Below are positions 1-9,279 of a stretch of 64,000 nt of DNA, piece after piece. The position numbers were made by a program, and so were the translations under genes. Origin of the DNA: Pontibacter populi (GTDB lineage: Bacteria; Bacteroidota; Bacteroidia; Cytophagales; Hymenobacteraceae); the NCBI RefSeq assembly GCF_019336435.1, contig NZ_JAHWXQ010000002.1, forward strand, positions 62,001 through 126,000, read 5' to 3'. Under the pieces are notes generated by a model, which was not told the origin of the DNA, did not search any database, and was given only the letters and a program-made list of their open reading frames with translations. Every line of letters begins with the position of its first letter. Positions within the stretch are counted from its first letter, which is position 1.

Positions 1-3000
1 CCCACACTGGCCCGCATCTGCATCAGCTGTTACTGGCTGGGTAGCGGCGATTACCGGCGCTGTTACATCCTTCACAATTACATTCTGCGTAGCGGTTGTG
101 CCGTTGCCATTGCCATCGTTAAAGGTCCAGGTAATTGTATAGGTACCCTGCTCATTATAAGTAAGCGGATCAGAAGTTGTTCCTGTCACCGTACCAGCAC
201 AATTGTCGGTAGTGGTCGGTGCAGTAACTGTAACTGAACATTCGCCGGTAGCATCTGCTATAGTTGGTGTTACTGGTGCCGTAGCGTCTTTCACAATCAC
301 CTGCTGGGTAGCTGTTGAAGTATTGCCGTTACCATCATTGAAGGACCAGGTAATGGTATAAGTGCCCTGCTCGGTATAAGTCAGCGGATCGCTGGTAGTT
401 CCGGTGACGGTGCCTTTGCAATTGTCTGCAGCAGTTGGGGTAGTTGTAACTGTAACCGAACATTCGCCTGTAGCGGCTGCTATAGTTGGGGCAACTGGAG
501 CCGTACGGTCTTCAACTGTTACAGTTTGAGTTACAGTGGCTTTCAGTCCGGCGGCGTCTGTTGCCGTCCAGGTGACAGTGGTAGTACCCAGTGGGTAGCT
601 TTCTGGTGCGTCATTAGTTACTGTAACTCCGGCGCAGTTATCACTGGCAGTTGCCGAACCTAACACCACTCCGGTAGCCCTGCAGGAAGCATTCGCAGCT
701 ACTTTTACATTGGCCGGCGCAGCTATAGTTGGATTTGTAACATCCTTCGCTGTCAGAACTACCTGTGCTTCATCTGTATTTCCGGCAGCATCTGTAGCCG
801 TAACAGTTACCGTTATAGTCTGATTATGAGTTGCCTCTACTTCAGTGCCAACTGCAGGAGATTGCGTGATGGTTGTGCCCTGGCAATTGTCAGTAGCAGT
901 TCCCCTTACATCAGGAATGGTTATGGTACAGTTTTCTCCCAGATTCACATTCTGATTGATGGCAGCTGTCAATACCGGAGCAGTCATATCTACAACAGTA
1001 ACTACTTGCGTTGCGGTCGCTGTAAGACCATTAACATCCGTCACTGTCCAGATCACTTCTGTATCGCCTAATGGGAAGGTGGCCGGGGCGTTGTTGGTTA
1101 CGGTTTTAACACCGCAATTGTCGGCTGTAGTAGGTGTTCCAAGCGCCACTTCAGTTGCCTGGCATTGCGCATTGGCAGCAACTTCTACAGTAGCAGGTGC
1201 GGTTATAGTTGGGGCCTGCGTATCTCTAACAGTTATAGTCTGAGTAACAGCTACGGCATCGTTTCCAGCTGCGTCCTTTGCATTCCAGGTAATGGTAGTT
1301 GTTCCTACCGGATACTGAGCACTTAAGGCTGCACCGTCACTTCTTGTTCCCATTGCAGGTAGCGCTTCGCAATTATCAGTTACTTCCGGAGCTGTAATAG
1401 CTATTGTTGCTCCACACTGGCCAGCATCTGCTTCAACTGTCACAGCTTCTGTAGCGGCGATTAGTGGCAATGTTACGTCTCTAACAATTACCTCCTGAGT
1501 AGCTGTTGTGGAGTTGCCATTGCCATCGCTAAAGGTCCAGGTTATAGTATATTCACCCTGAACAGTATATTCTGTCGGATCTGAAGTAGTACCCGTCACG
1601 GTACCGGCACAGTTGTCGGTAGTAGTCGGAGCAGTTACAGTAACCGAGCATTCACCGGTGGCAGCAGCTATAGTTGGTTTTACAGGTGCCGTCACATCTT
1701 CTATAGTTACAACTGTAGCATCCGATGCAGTAGAAGAGCAGCCGTTTGCTGTTACGATTACGGTATAAGATCCACTTTCAATTGCTGTAAAAGACTGGTT
1801 TGTTGCTCCAGAGATGGCAGCCCCGTTTCTATACCATTGATTTCCAGTTGAAGCAGAAGAAGTTAAAACAACTGTATTTCCAGGACAAGCCGATGTTCCT
1901 GTTTGAGCGGTTATAGTAGGTTTGGCTGGGGTAGTTTTAGGATTAGCAGTGCCAGAGCCTGCAGTGCTGGTACAGCCATTTACAGTTGTAGTCACAGTGT
2001 AAGCTCCAGCCTGTGTAACGGTAATGGAAGAAGTAGCTGCGCCCGTGCTCCATAGCAAAGCGCCTGTAGCGTTAGTTGAGAGGGTCGATGTGCCGTCGCA
2101 ATTATCTACTACCGTAACCGCCGGAGCAGATGGGGCAGTTTTAGGTGCGGCTATACCTGAACCGGGCGCGCTGGTACAACCACCTGCTACGGTTGAAGTG
2201 ACTGTGTAAGTACCTCCACTTGTAACCGTAATAGAAGAAGTAGTTGCGCCAGTGCTCCACAGAAGTGAACCGGAAGCAGTTGTAGATAAAGTAGATGTAC
2301 CATCGCAATTATTTACGACAGTCACTACAGGCGTAGCAGGAGTTGTACAGGTAGCATAATTTGCAGTAACCGCTATAGTTCCGTTGTTATTCGTTCCTAC
2401 TACACAAATAATATTTGGCTGTGATGTGTTAGGAGTGGTATATGAAGTGCTAACCGTATAACCTGTAAATGTCTGTCCCAGTGAATTAGTTAAAGGCGCA
2501 GTGATTTTAACAGATTGAGCACCAGTAACAGCAATTGCATCTGAACCACCTTGATTTGTTGATGCGTCGCGTGTGCCAGAGCTTACTGTTGGTCCAGTAC
2601 AACTAGTAGAGTTTTTGACCTCATAACTTAATGTAGATGAGCCTGAATTTGTTGTCAGCCTTACGTTAGCATCAGTAAAAACCGTTATAGCTGTAGCGCC
2701 ACTCTGCTTGCCAACAGCAGTAACGGTAAACTTCACACCAACGTGCCTTGGCTCTACCTGATATTTAATTGTCCAGGATCCATCTTCACCAACCGAAACA
2801 TCATACACATGATAATCAGGATAATCAGGTTCTTCTTTAAATTCAACATGAACCATACTATCCTGCGTCCAGCCATAGCCAGTAATTACGGCGATTTCCC
2901 CAGGTGCATAATCATCCTTATCAGATGATACAGTTGGTTGATAGTTGTCAAATGCATTTACGCCGAAAAAAGTTAGGGTACTAATCAGCGTGATAAGATA

Positions 3001-3048
3001 CAGAACACGCCATTTAGAAGATTGCTTGAGTAAATTTTTTACATACAT
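1..3048 (-). CDS. HYR-repeat secreted surface protein (3' end outside window)
   Basis: The reading frame is open from an ATG at 3048 to the left edge, giving 1016 codons with no stop, so the C-terminus is missing. The protein begins with a basic stretch and hydrophobic signal segment (WRVLYLITLISTLTFF), followed by a DKDDYAPGE module typical of large Bacteroidota surface proteins. Next come two near-identical modules with LLWSTGATTSSITVT (about 210 bp apart at the DNA level). After these is a string of HYR (hyalin) Ig-like repeats, each with a TxxDNC motif and an APxI linker. HYR repeats are adhesive or structural, and such proteins usually carry a T9SS sorting domain at the end that is not visible here. 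Role inferred: cell-surface adhesion or gliding matrix. No close gene upstream; it is divergent from the DUF2911 gene across a 483-bp spacer. Confidence 0.85.
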   Translation of the reverse strand, partial: MYVKNLLKQSSKWRVLYLITLISTLTFFGVNAFDNYQPTVSSDKDDYAPGEIAVITGYGWTQDSMVHVEFKEEPDYPDYHVYDVSVGEDGSWTIKYQVEPRHVGVKFTVTAVGKQSGATAITVFTDANVRLTTNSGSSTLSYEVKNSTSCTGPTVSSGTRDASTNQGGSDAIAVTGAQSVKITAPLTNSLGQTFTGYTVSTSYTTPNTSQPNIICVVGTNNNGTIAVTANYATCTTPATPVVTVVNNCDGTSTLSTTASGSLLWSTGATTSSITVTSGGTYTVTSTVAGGCTSAPGSGIAAPKTAPSAPAVTVVDNCDGTSTLSTNATGALLWSTGAATSSITVTQAGAYTVTTTVNGCTSTAGSGTANPKTTPAKPTITAQTGTSACPGNTVVLTSSASTGNQWYRNGAAISGATNQSFTAIESGSYTVIVTANGCSSTASDATVVTIEDVTAPVKPTIAAATGECSVTVTAPTTTDNCAGTVTGTTSDPTEYTVQGEYTITWTFSDGNGNSTTATQEVIVRDVTLPLIAATEAVTVEADAGQCGATIAITAPEVTDNCEALPAMGTRSDGAALSAQYPVGTTTITWNAKDAAGNDAVAVTQTITVRDTQAPTITAPATVEVAANAQCQATEVALGTPTTADNCGVKTVTNNAPATFPLGDTEVIWTVTDVNGLTATATQVVTVVDMTAPVLTAAINQNVNLGENCTITIPDVRGTATDNCQGTTITQSPAVGTEVEATHNQTITVTVTATDAAGNTDEAQVVLTAKDVTNPTIAAPANVKVAANASCRATGVVLGSATASDNCAGVTVTNDAPESYPLGTTTVTWTATDAAGLKATVTQTVTVEDRTAPVAPTIAAATGECSVTVTTTPTAADNCKGTVTGTTSDPLTYTEQGTYTITWSFNDGNGNTSTATQQVIVKDATAPVTPTIADATGECSVTVTAPTTTDNCAGTVTGTTSDPLTYNEQGTYTITWTFNDGNGNGTTATQNVIVKDVTAPVIAATQPVTADADAGQCG
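37..480. repeat. 222-bp tandem repeat encoding HYR modules
   Basis: Two adjacent copies of about 222 bp (37-258 and 259-480) encode near-identical HYR modules; the period is fixed by TATAGTTG at 259 and 481. A third, more diverged copy lies near 1447-1668, with the same mark at 1669. They carry the same GECSVTVT, DNC, TYTITW and DGNGN motifs. High DNA identity between the copies makes copy-number change by recombination likely. Confidence 0.75.
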
Positions 3049-3531
3049 AGTGTAAAGGGTTTTAAATTATTTAAAATTGACAATCAGCTAACTCGCTACA
3101 ATAAACTGCAGCGCTACAAAAAGACGCTCCTTCCCTGTTAAAGCCAGATAAAAAATGCTTTTGAGAGTAAGGATAGCATTCTGGGTCGTTTAAAATGCCG
3201 AACCAAAGTGCATATATGAAATAGTTGTGATTTATTATTTATATTTAAGGATTATACAAATTAAATAAGAAAAAGTTGTATTAAGTTCATGCTTAATTAT
3301 AAATACTGTAGAATAGCTTATTCTGAACGCCAATAGTATAAATTGAAGGGTAAACTGTTTTAAAACTATAGTTTTGTAGTTATGTACAGGCCCCGGAATG
3401 TTTAAGTAGTTGAGATGGTTTAGGCTAATGTTTTATACCTTTGTATGAAATACCGCTTATTTAATATTTGGCAAGGTTTTTACGGGTATATAAAACCCGT
3501 ATATATCTGTAATAAAAGTTGTTTTTAGCCC
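3049..3531. other. Divergent intergenic spacer, AT-rich
   Basis: This 483-bp spacer separates two divergent genes. It is AT-rich, holds one full copy of the AACTATAGTT palindrome near 3364, and has a TAnnTTTG box on the right side that serves the DUF2911 gene. I found no convincing promoter box for the HYR gene, no RNA gene and no ORF. Confidence 0.6.
3410..3443 (+). promoter_or_regulatory. Bacteroidota-type promoter for the DUF2911 gene
   Basis: A TACCTTTG box at 3436-3443 matches the -7 consensus TAnnTTTG exactly, and a TTG lies 23 bases upstream at 3410-3412. The expected start of transcription lies about 80 bases before the ATG at 3532. Confidence 0.55.
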
Positions 3532-4401
3532 ATGAAAAAGTACCTGCTAAGCCTACTGTTTCTAATTTCTATAGTTGCTGTTGCTCCTGTTGCCAGAGCA
3601 CAGGTTAAATTGCCGCAGCCAAGCCCTCAATCTTTTATAAAACAAACTATAGGGCTCACAGATATTACGGTGCGATACCATGCGCCAGGTGTTAAGGGGC
3701 GTAAGGTCTTTGGCGGATTAGTGCCTTATGGCAAACTGTGGCGTGCCGGTGCCAACGAAGCGACGCTCATCACCTTTACAGACGAGCTTTTCCTGAATCA
3801 TGAGCGTGTTCCTGCGGGTACCTATTCCTTTTTTATTCTGCCTGAGAGCGATAGTGTATGGAATATTGTATTGAACCGCGATACTACTTTGTGGGGTCTG
3901 GAAGGATATGATGAACTACAGGATGTTGCCTACTTACGCGTAACGCCCAAACCGGTACAGTTTCATGAGACAATGCAGTTCAGTTTTTCAGATATCGGCA
4001 CCAACACTGGTTTTATGCATCTTACCTGGGAAAATTCCCAGATCTCTCTCCGAATAGAAACTGAGATTGAGAAAAAAGCGCTGGCCAATATTGAAGAGGC
4101 TTTAAAGAAAGCACAGCCGGATGATTGGTATATCTGGGCGCAATGCGCGGATTATATGGTTGCAAGGAGAGAATTACACCAGAGAGCGCTGGAACTGGTT
4201 AATAAATCCATAGCCATTAAAGAGACTTTCTTTAATAACTGGGTAAAAGCCAAACTATACGCATTAAACAAGGAATACGAAATGGCAGCCAACCTTTCGG
4301 CTAAAGCGATTCAGCTGGGCAAAGCTGAGCCTGAATCGTATCAGACGTATGCCCGTGATATCGAAAATGCCTATAGTTCCTGGAAAAAGAGGAAGATGTA
4401 A
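3532..4401 (+). CDS. DUF2911 domain protein, exported
   Basis: The 289-residue protein starts with a clear signal peptide (MKKYLLSLLFLISIVAVAP..ARAQ), so it should be periplasmic or outer-membrane associated. The body matches DUF2911, a family common in Bacteroidota, with YHAPGVKGRKVFGGLVPYG and the following LWRAGANEATLI block as its most typical stretches. The C-terminal third is helical and TPR-like (ALELVNKSIAIKETFFNNW). No enzymatic function is known for the family. It is a single-gene unit with its own promoter, and a terminator follows within 20 bases. The family call is firm; the role is unknown. Confidence 0.85.
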   Translation: MKKYLLSLLFLISIVAVAPVARAQVKLPQPSPQSFIKQTIGLTDITVRYHAPGVKGRKVFGGLVPYGKLWRAGANEATLITFTDELFLNHERVPAGTYSFFILPESDSVWNIVLNRDTTLWGLEGYDELQDVAYLRVTPKPVQFHETMQFSFSDIGTNTGFMHLTWENSQISLRIETEIEKKALANIEEALKKAQPDDWYIWAQCADYMVARRELHQRALELVNKSIAIKETFFNNWVKAKLYALNKEYEMAANLSAKAIQLGKAEPESYQTYARDIENAYSSWKKRKM

Positions 4402-4417
4402 AAGACACTATAGCTAG

Positions 4418-4447
4418 AGAGCCTCAGAAATGAAGGCTCTTTTTTTA
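4418..4447 (+). terminator. Rho-independent terminator after DUF2911 gene
   Basis: A 7-bp stem AGAGCCT / AGGCTCT (4418-4424 with 4434-4440) is followed directly by seven T residues on the plus strand. It has no T run on the minus strand, so it serves the plus-strand gene. Confidence 0.85.
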
Positions 4448-4458
4448 TAGTTACTTAG

Positions 4459-6891
4459 TTAAAACTTAGCTACAAACCTGAGATTCAGACGACGACCGGT
4501 CAGGTAATTGGGCACAGCGTAGGTAACGCCATTCATGTCGTTTACATAAGTGTAAGACACCCGGTTGTTGGCATCTATAATATTCAGCACTTCCAACCCG
4601 ATCCATAGGCTTTCCAGTGAAAACCTGTTCTGATCAGTAAGGTCGTTTTCCAATATAAGCACCTTCGAGAAACCTATGTCAACGCGTTTGTATGATTTGC
4701 CAGCAAATGCGCTTCGGAACTCGGGCTGACGAGGCGGCCCGAAGGGCAACCCACTTCCGTAAACCAGATTCAGGTACATTCTTATAGTTGGGTTATCAGG
4801 CAAATGGTCCTGGAAAAATACGCCGATATTAACCAGCTGATCTGATGGCCTGCGAATATAGCCCTGCTCCTGCCGGCCTGTTACCATTCCTTCAGGGCCA
4901 TATACATTCACTGAATCACCTTCCACATTTTCCCGGGTGGTCATCAAACCTAAACTCAACCACGACTCCGCTCCTTTAATAAACTCCCCGTTCACCCGCA
5001 TATCAAAGCCGGCGGCATAAGCCTTTGCATTGTTTTTGGCGTAATAGCGCAGACGTACGTTATCGATATCGTAAGGCACTACATTGGTCAGGTGTTTATA
5101 GTATAGTTCGGAGGTGAGTTTAAAGTCGCGGTCCCAGGCTTTGAACAGGTAATCGCTGCCAACTATAGCATGGATGGATCTTTGGGCTTTAAGGTCCGGA
5201 TTCAGCACGCCATCAAAATCTCGAAGCTCGCGGTAAAAAGGTGGCTGGTAATACACACCAAGAGCCGCTTTAAACGACAGGTCAGGATTACGACGAGTGA
5301 TAAACGAATACTGCACCCTCGGCGATAAAAGCCACTCGTTGGTATAGTTCCAGTAACTTGCTCTTACACCATAAGTTAGTGTTTTTAAAGAATCAAGGTC
5401 AATGGTATGTTGCAGGTAGGCATTGTAGCGCTGCGAATTCAGGTTAAGCTCAGATTGTAAAGCATAGGTCCGGGTTACGTAGTCTGAGGAATCAGCAAAA
5501 CCGTATTCGTCCAGTTCATCTTCTATCTTCTCCAACCCGGCTTTAACACCAAATTGCAGTTTATTTCGCTGATTTAACTGCCAGGTATTTCTTAACTCAG
5601 CTGTGAGTACGCGGGCAAGTAGCGCATTACGGGCATGGTTAAACTCACTGCCAACACCCAGCACCATCTGGCATTCCTCAAAGTTACCGCTGTTATCCAT
5701 CTCGCAAATACGGTAGCCAGCCTCAATATCCCGAAATTCCCGCTCCCTTGACTCCACCCCGGAAAGCATAAGCTCTGAACTATAGTTGGCAGAAAACTGA
5801 TGCGCCAGGTTTACACCAGCCTGGTAGGTGTTGTAGTCCATTTTTTCGCGGCCATCGAAGCCAACAAAAAGCCTGAGAGGTACCTGCCGTGTGCCAAACG
5901 TGGTTACCCTCGACTCCGGAATAACCAGGTAATTGTTTGTCGCATAACTGGTAAGAATGCCCAGCGTAGTTTTGCCGGTAGGTTCTGGACCTTTGCTTAA
6001 ATCTATAGTTACATAAGCCTGTGCATCAGAGAACTTAGGTTGATAATCGCCATCGGTTTGCAGGCCCTGTAACATGTATTGTGCATTTTTATGACGCACA
6101 CCGAGCAGGTAGGATATTTTTTTATTGCGGGAGGCATTTTCAAGGTGCACCGAGCCACCGGTTAAGCCGCCGGTTATAGTTGCAGCAAATGAAGTGGGCT
6201 TCCTGTAATCAATACTAAGTACCGACGACAGTTTATCACCATATTTAGGTTGCCAGCCACCGGAAGAGAATTCAATATTGCCAACCAGATCGGGGTTTAC
6301 AAAGCTGAGACCTTCCTGTTGCGCATTACTGATCAGGAACGGGCGGTAGATCTCGATGCCATTTACATACACCAGGTTCTCATCGTAGTTGCCACCGCGC
6401 ACTGAATAAGTACTGGAGAGTTCGTTGTTGCTGCTGACGCCGGGTAAGGTAACCAGTATCTTGTTAAAATCTCCGTAGGCAGATGGCAGGTTCTTGGTCA
6501 GGCGTGGGTCAAGTTTGGTGGTGCTGGCCTGCTCGCGCGTATCGCCATCCTGCTTGCCCCGCACTTCAACGGTATTAAGTTGTTTGGGATCTGGCTCAAC
6601 TATAAGACTCAAAGTTATAGTTCCACCACTAGCTACTTTAGCTTTGTAGATCAGTTCTTTATAACCAAGATAACGCACAATTATCTCCAGCTGTTTTCCC
6701 GCAGGAACTGTTAAACTAAACGCCCCTGCTGCATCAGTCCGGGTTCCTATAGTTGTGCCTTTAATACCTATAGTTGCCAGTTCCAGTGGCTTATTTTCCG
6801 GCGTGCGAACGGTGCCTTTTATAGTTCCCTGTTGTGCTAAAACACCCAGCGGCAAAAGCAAAAAACACCACACCGAAAGGTATTTTAGCAT
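4459..6891 (-). CDS. TonB-dependent receptor with carboxypeptidase-like N-domain
   Basis: This 810-residue outer-membrane protein has a signal peptide ending in VLAQ. A CarboxypepD-reg-like beta-sandwich follows (IKGTVRTPENKPLELATIGI, about residues 22-105), then a TonB plug domain (NKILVTLPGVSSNNELSSTYSVRGG, with the VYVNGIEIYRP loop). A long beta-barrel ends in aromatic-rich strands with a final Phe. It imports an unidentified ligand using energy from TonB. It is not paired with a SusD-like lipoprotein, so a role in glycan uptake is not indicated. Its start lies 11 bases downstream of rpe. The AACTATA motif is very dense here, about a dozen copies. Confidence 0.9.
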   Translation of the reverse strand: MLKYLSVWCFLLLPLGVLAQQGTIKGTVRTPENKPLELATIGIKGTTIGTRTDAAGAFSLTVPAGKQLEIIVRYLGYKELIYKAKVASGGTITLSLIVEPDPKQLNTVEVRGKQDGDTREQASTTKLDPRLTKNLPSAYGDFNKILVTLPGVSSNNELSSTYSVRGGNYDENLVYVNGIEIYRPFLISNAQQEGLSFVNPDLVGNIEFSSGGWQPKYGDKLSSVLSIDYRKPTSFAATITGGLTGGSVHLENASRNKKISYLLGVRHKNAQYMLQGLQTDGDYQPKFSDAQAYVTIDLSKGPEPTGKTTLGILTSYATNNYLVIPESRVTTFGTRQVPLRLFVGFDGREKMDYNTYQAGVNLAHQFSANYSSELMLSGVESREREFRDIEAGYRICEMDNSGNFEECQMVLGVGSEFNHARNALLARVLTAELRNTWQLNQRNKLQFGVKAGLEKIEDELDEYGFADSSDYVTRTYALQSELNLNSQRYNAYLQHTIDLDSLKTLTYGVRASYWNYTNEWLLSPRVQYSFITRRNPDLSFKAALGVYYQPPFYRELRDFDGVLNPDLKAQRSIHAIVGSDYLFKAWDRDFKLTSELYYKHLTNVVPYDIDNVRLRYYAKNNAKAYAAGFDMRVNGEFIKGAESWLSLGLMTTRENVEGDSVNVYGPEGMVTGRQEQGYIRRPSDQLVNIGVFFQDHLPDNPTIRMYLNLVYGSGLPFGPPRQPEFRSAFAGKSYKRVDIGFSKVLILENDLTDQNRFSLESLWIGLEVLNIIDANNRVSYTYVNDMNGVTYAVPNYLTGRRLNLRFVAKF

Positions 6892-6902
6892 CAGGGCAAA
6901 AA

Positions 6903-7559
6903 TTAGTTAGATGATTGCTTTAGGTTAGCTATAGTTGCGATAGGATCTTCGGCAGTAAATACAAAACTGCCGGCTACCAGTACATCTGCTCCGCTCTGTA
7001 AAAGCTTAGGCGCATTCTGCTGATTTACGCCACCATCAATTTCGATAAGAGACTGAGAATTACGCTGTATGATCAGGTTTTTTAAAGCTTCTGTTTTACG
7101 ATATGTGTTCTCTATAAATTTCTGACCGCCAAAGCCAGGGTTAACCGACATGATACAAACAAGATCCAGGTCAGCAATAATATCGTCCAGCAGGTTTACA
7201 GAAGTATGCGGGTTTAAAGCAACGCCGGCCTTAGCTCCGGTAGCTTTTATCTGCTGAATGGTGCGGTGCAGGTGGTTGCAGGCTTCGATGTGAACAGAGA
7301 TAACATCAGCACCGGCTGCGCGAAACTGCTCAATGTATAGTTCCGGCTCCACGATCATCAGGTGCACATCCATTGGCTTTTGCGCGTGCTTTTTAATGGC
7401 CTGCATCACCGGGAAACCGAACGAAATATTCGGCACAAAACGGCCGTCCATAATATCAATATGCAGCCAGTCGGCCTGGCTTTTGTTCAGCATTTCTACT
7501 TCAGATTGCAGGTTGGCAAAATCAGAAGCAAGTACAGATGGGGCGATTAGTGGTCTCAT
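6903..7559 (-). CDS. rpe: Ribulose-phosphate 3-epimerase
   Basis: The 218-residue TIM barrel interconverts ribulose 5-phosphate and xylulose 5-phosphate in the pentose phosphate pathway. Motifs seen: APSVLASDF at the N-terminus, LHIDIMDGRFVPNISFG with metal ligands His33 and Asp35, DVHLMI with His66, the SVNPGFGGQKF phosphate loop, and IEIDGGVN with Asp175. Length is normal for the family. A CAAAGGTA sequence (TAnnTTTG on the minus strand) lies only 6 bases before the ATG; if used, the mRNA would be nearly leaderless. The TonB receptor gene follows at 11 bases and may be co-transcribed. Confidence 0.95.
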   Translation of the reverse strand: MRPLIAPSVLASDFANLQSEVEMLNKSQADWLHIDIMDGRFVPNISFGFPVMQAIKKHAQKPMDVHLMIVEPELYIEQFRAAGADVISVHIEACNHLHRTIQQIKATGAKAGVALNPHTSVNLLDDIIADLDLVCIMSVNPGFGGQKFIENTYRKTEALKNLIIQRNSQSLIEIDGGVNQQNAPKLLQSGADVLVAGSFVFTAEDPIATIANLKQSSN

Positions 7560-7628
7560 GCCGACAAAGGTATAAATTTTATGATACAGGTTTTAGTTTA
7601 TAGTGCTGGTAAGCTCCAGTGTGCTAAA

Positions 7629-9275
7629 CTATAGTTTTACGAAGCGCACTGTCGCGGTCTGGTCACCGGATATAACCCGACACAGGTAAATGCCTTTTTG
7701 CAATGCCAGCTTTTGCAGATCTATCGTTTGTCGCTCCTGGTTTGACTGAAGCATTTTCTTCAGTATTAGTTTGCCGGTAGCATCCATCAACTGTAGTTCT
7801 CCCTGCTGTTTTCGCCAGTCCTCAGATAAGAATAAAACCAGCTCGTTACCAGTTACCGGATTTATAACAGCAATTCCTTCCTCTGTACCGGGTGTTGGCA
7901 AGCCTGTAACGAGACGCTTATAGTTTGGAATACCATAACCCAGCGAATTATCAGGATTATTGGCTTTGCTACCTAACTGACGAATAAGCTGAATCATCTC
8001 GTAATTGGTTTTTGAGAGATTAGCCTGCCACAACGAAGTTGCAAAGCCCGCCATTATTGGTCCCGAAAAGGAAGTACCGTTGCTTTTAACTACATTCCCG
8101 GATGCATTTAAAACATACGCATTTGCACCAAGCGCAACTACATCAGGTTTAATACGCCCATCTGCTGTTGGCCCACGCGAACTAAACGCAGCTACTACAC
8201 CCAGTGAATCAACGGCTCCAACTGTGAGCACCGAATCTGCATCAGCCGGCGAAGAGATGAATTTCCAGGGTTTATTTCCATCGTTTCCTGCGCTGGTTAC
8301 AACTAATATACCAGTGGAAGCGGCAAAATCAGCGGCTCTGGCAACTATAGTTGTGTTTCCATCCATCTGGTCGTAACTATAGCTCACCGATGGTGCATCA
8401 AAAACTGTGTACCCTAAGGAAGAGCTGATGACATCAGCCCCGGCGCTATCGGCATATTCTGCTGCAACAAGCCAGTTTACTTCTTCAATGTTATGTTCTG
8501 TAGGTGCATCTTCCGTACGCAGTAAGATATAGCTTGCTTTATAAGCAGTCCCGATCATTTTGCCTGGCAAGTAAGCCGCCATCGTGGAAAGCACAGATGT
8601 ACCATGGGAATTAGCACCGTAAACGTTTTCAGTTCTGGTTACAAAATCAAAGGTACCACTCACTTGGTTGTTCTGAAAAAGATGTTCAAAAGCAGGAATT
8701 GTATTTACGCCCGGGAAACCTGCGTCCAACACAGCAATGGTCATTCCTTCGCCGTGGTAGCCGGCATCATGCAGATCAGTTGCCCCCAGCATATTGGCTT
8801 GGTGATAAGCCAATCCATAATCGCCTGGCGCTAACAGTGAAGTTAAGTTCTCGGAAGTATTACCTGGAGTATTTTTTAAAGATAAGGTCCCATCAGAAGT
8901 AGGACCCGATAATTTATTCAGGGAACGGGAGCTTTTTACAAATGGTAACCCATTCACCTGGGCCAGTTGTTCTATTGATCCTTTTACAACAACGGCATTA
9001 AACCAACGGGATGTGTACCAAACCTCGACACCGGTGCCTTTTATAGTTTGTATATAAGCAGGGTTAACGGGAAGGTCGCGGGTAGTGACAGGAATTTGCT
9101 GGCGTTGCCGGCGAGAAATAGCTTTTTCGCTCAGGAATTGCTCCGGCTGCTGAGTAGTATAAGGTGTGTTAGTTTTATCGGAAAGGTAAACAAGGTACTT
9201 CTTTGGCTCTGCCTGCTGGGCATACAAGCTGCCAAAGCAAAACAGGAAAAGCGTTAGAAGTATAAGTCTCTGCAT
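7629..9275 (-). CDS. Subtilisin-like (S8) serine peptidase with T9SS sorting domain
   Basis: This 548-residue secreted protease has a signal peptide (LFLFCFGSLYAQ), an inhibitor-like propeptide (about residues 25-120) and a peptidase S8 domain. The catalytic residues are visible: Asp184 (AVLDAGFPG), His224 (NSHGTSV), oxyanion Asn331 (SAGNDG) and Ser402 (NGTSFSGP). The last ~80 residues (INPVTGNELV, LMDATGKLI, KGIYLCRV) form a type A T9SS C-terminal domain, so the enzyme should cross the outer membrane by type IX secretion. It begins 4 bases after the upstream lipoprotein gene, probably in one operon with it and mnmA. Confidence 0.92.
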   Translation of the reverse strand: MQRLILLTLFLFCFGSLYAQQAEPKKYLVYLSDKTNTPYTTQQPEQFLSEKAISRRQRQQIPVTTRDLPVNPAYIQTIKGTGVEVWYTSRWFNAVVVKGSIEQLAQVNGLPFVKSSRSLNKLSGPTSDGTLSLKNTPGNTSENLTSLLAPGDYGLAYHQANMLGATDLHDAGYHGEGMTIAVLDAGFPGVNTIPAFEHLFQNNQVSGTFDFVTRTENVYGANSHGTSVLSTMAAYLPGKMIGTAYKASYILLRTEDAPTEHNIEEVNWLVAAEYADSAGADVISSSLGYTVFDAPSVSYSYDQMDGNTTIVARAADFAASTGILVVTSAGNDGNKPWKFISSPADADSVLTVGAVDSLGVVAAFSSRGPTADGRIKPDVVALGANAYVLNASGNVVKSNGTSFSGPIMAGFATSLWQANLSKTNYEMIQLIRQLGSKANNPDNSLGYGIPNYKRLVTGLPTPGTEEGIAVINPVTGNELVLFLSEDWRKQQGELQLMDATGKLILKKMLQSNQERQTIDLQKLALQKGIYLCRVISGDQTATVRFVKL

Positions 9276-9279
9276 ATGC

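Noticed and set aside
826..2928. Several small plus-strand ORFs in the first 3 kb
   Set aside because: They are antisense shadows of the long minus-strand HYR gene, which is open through the window edge; their translations show no domain and follow the repeat period.
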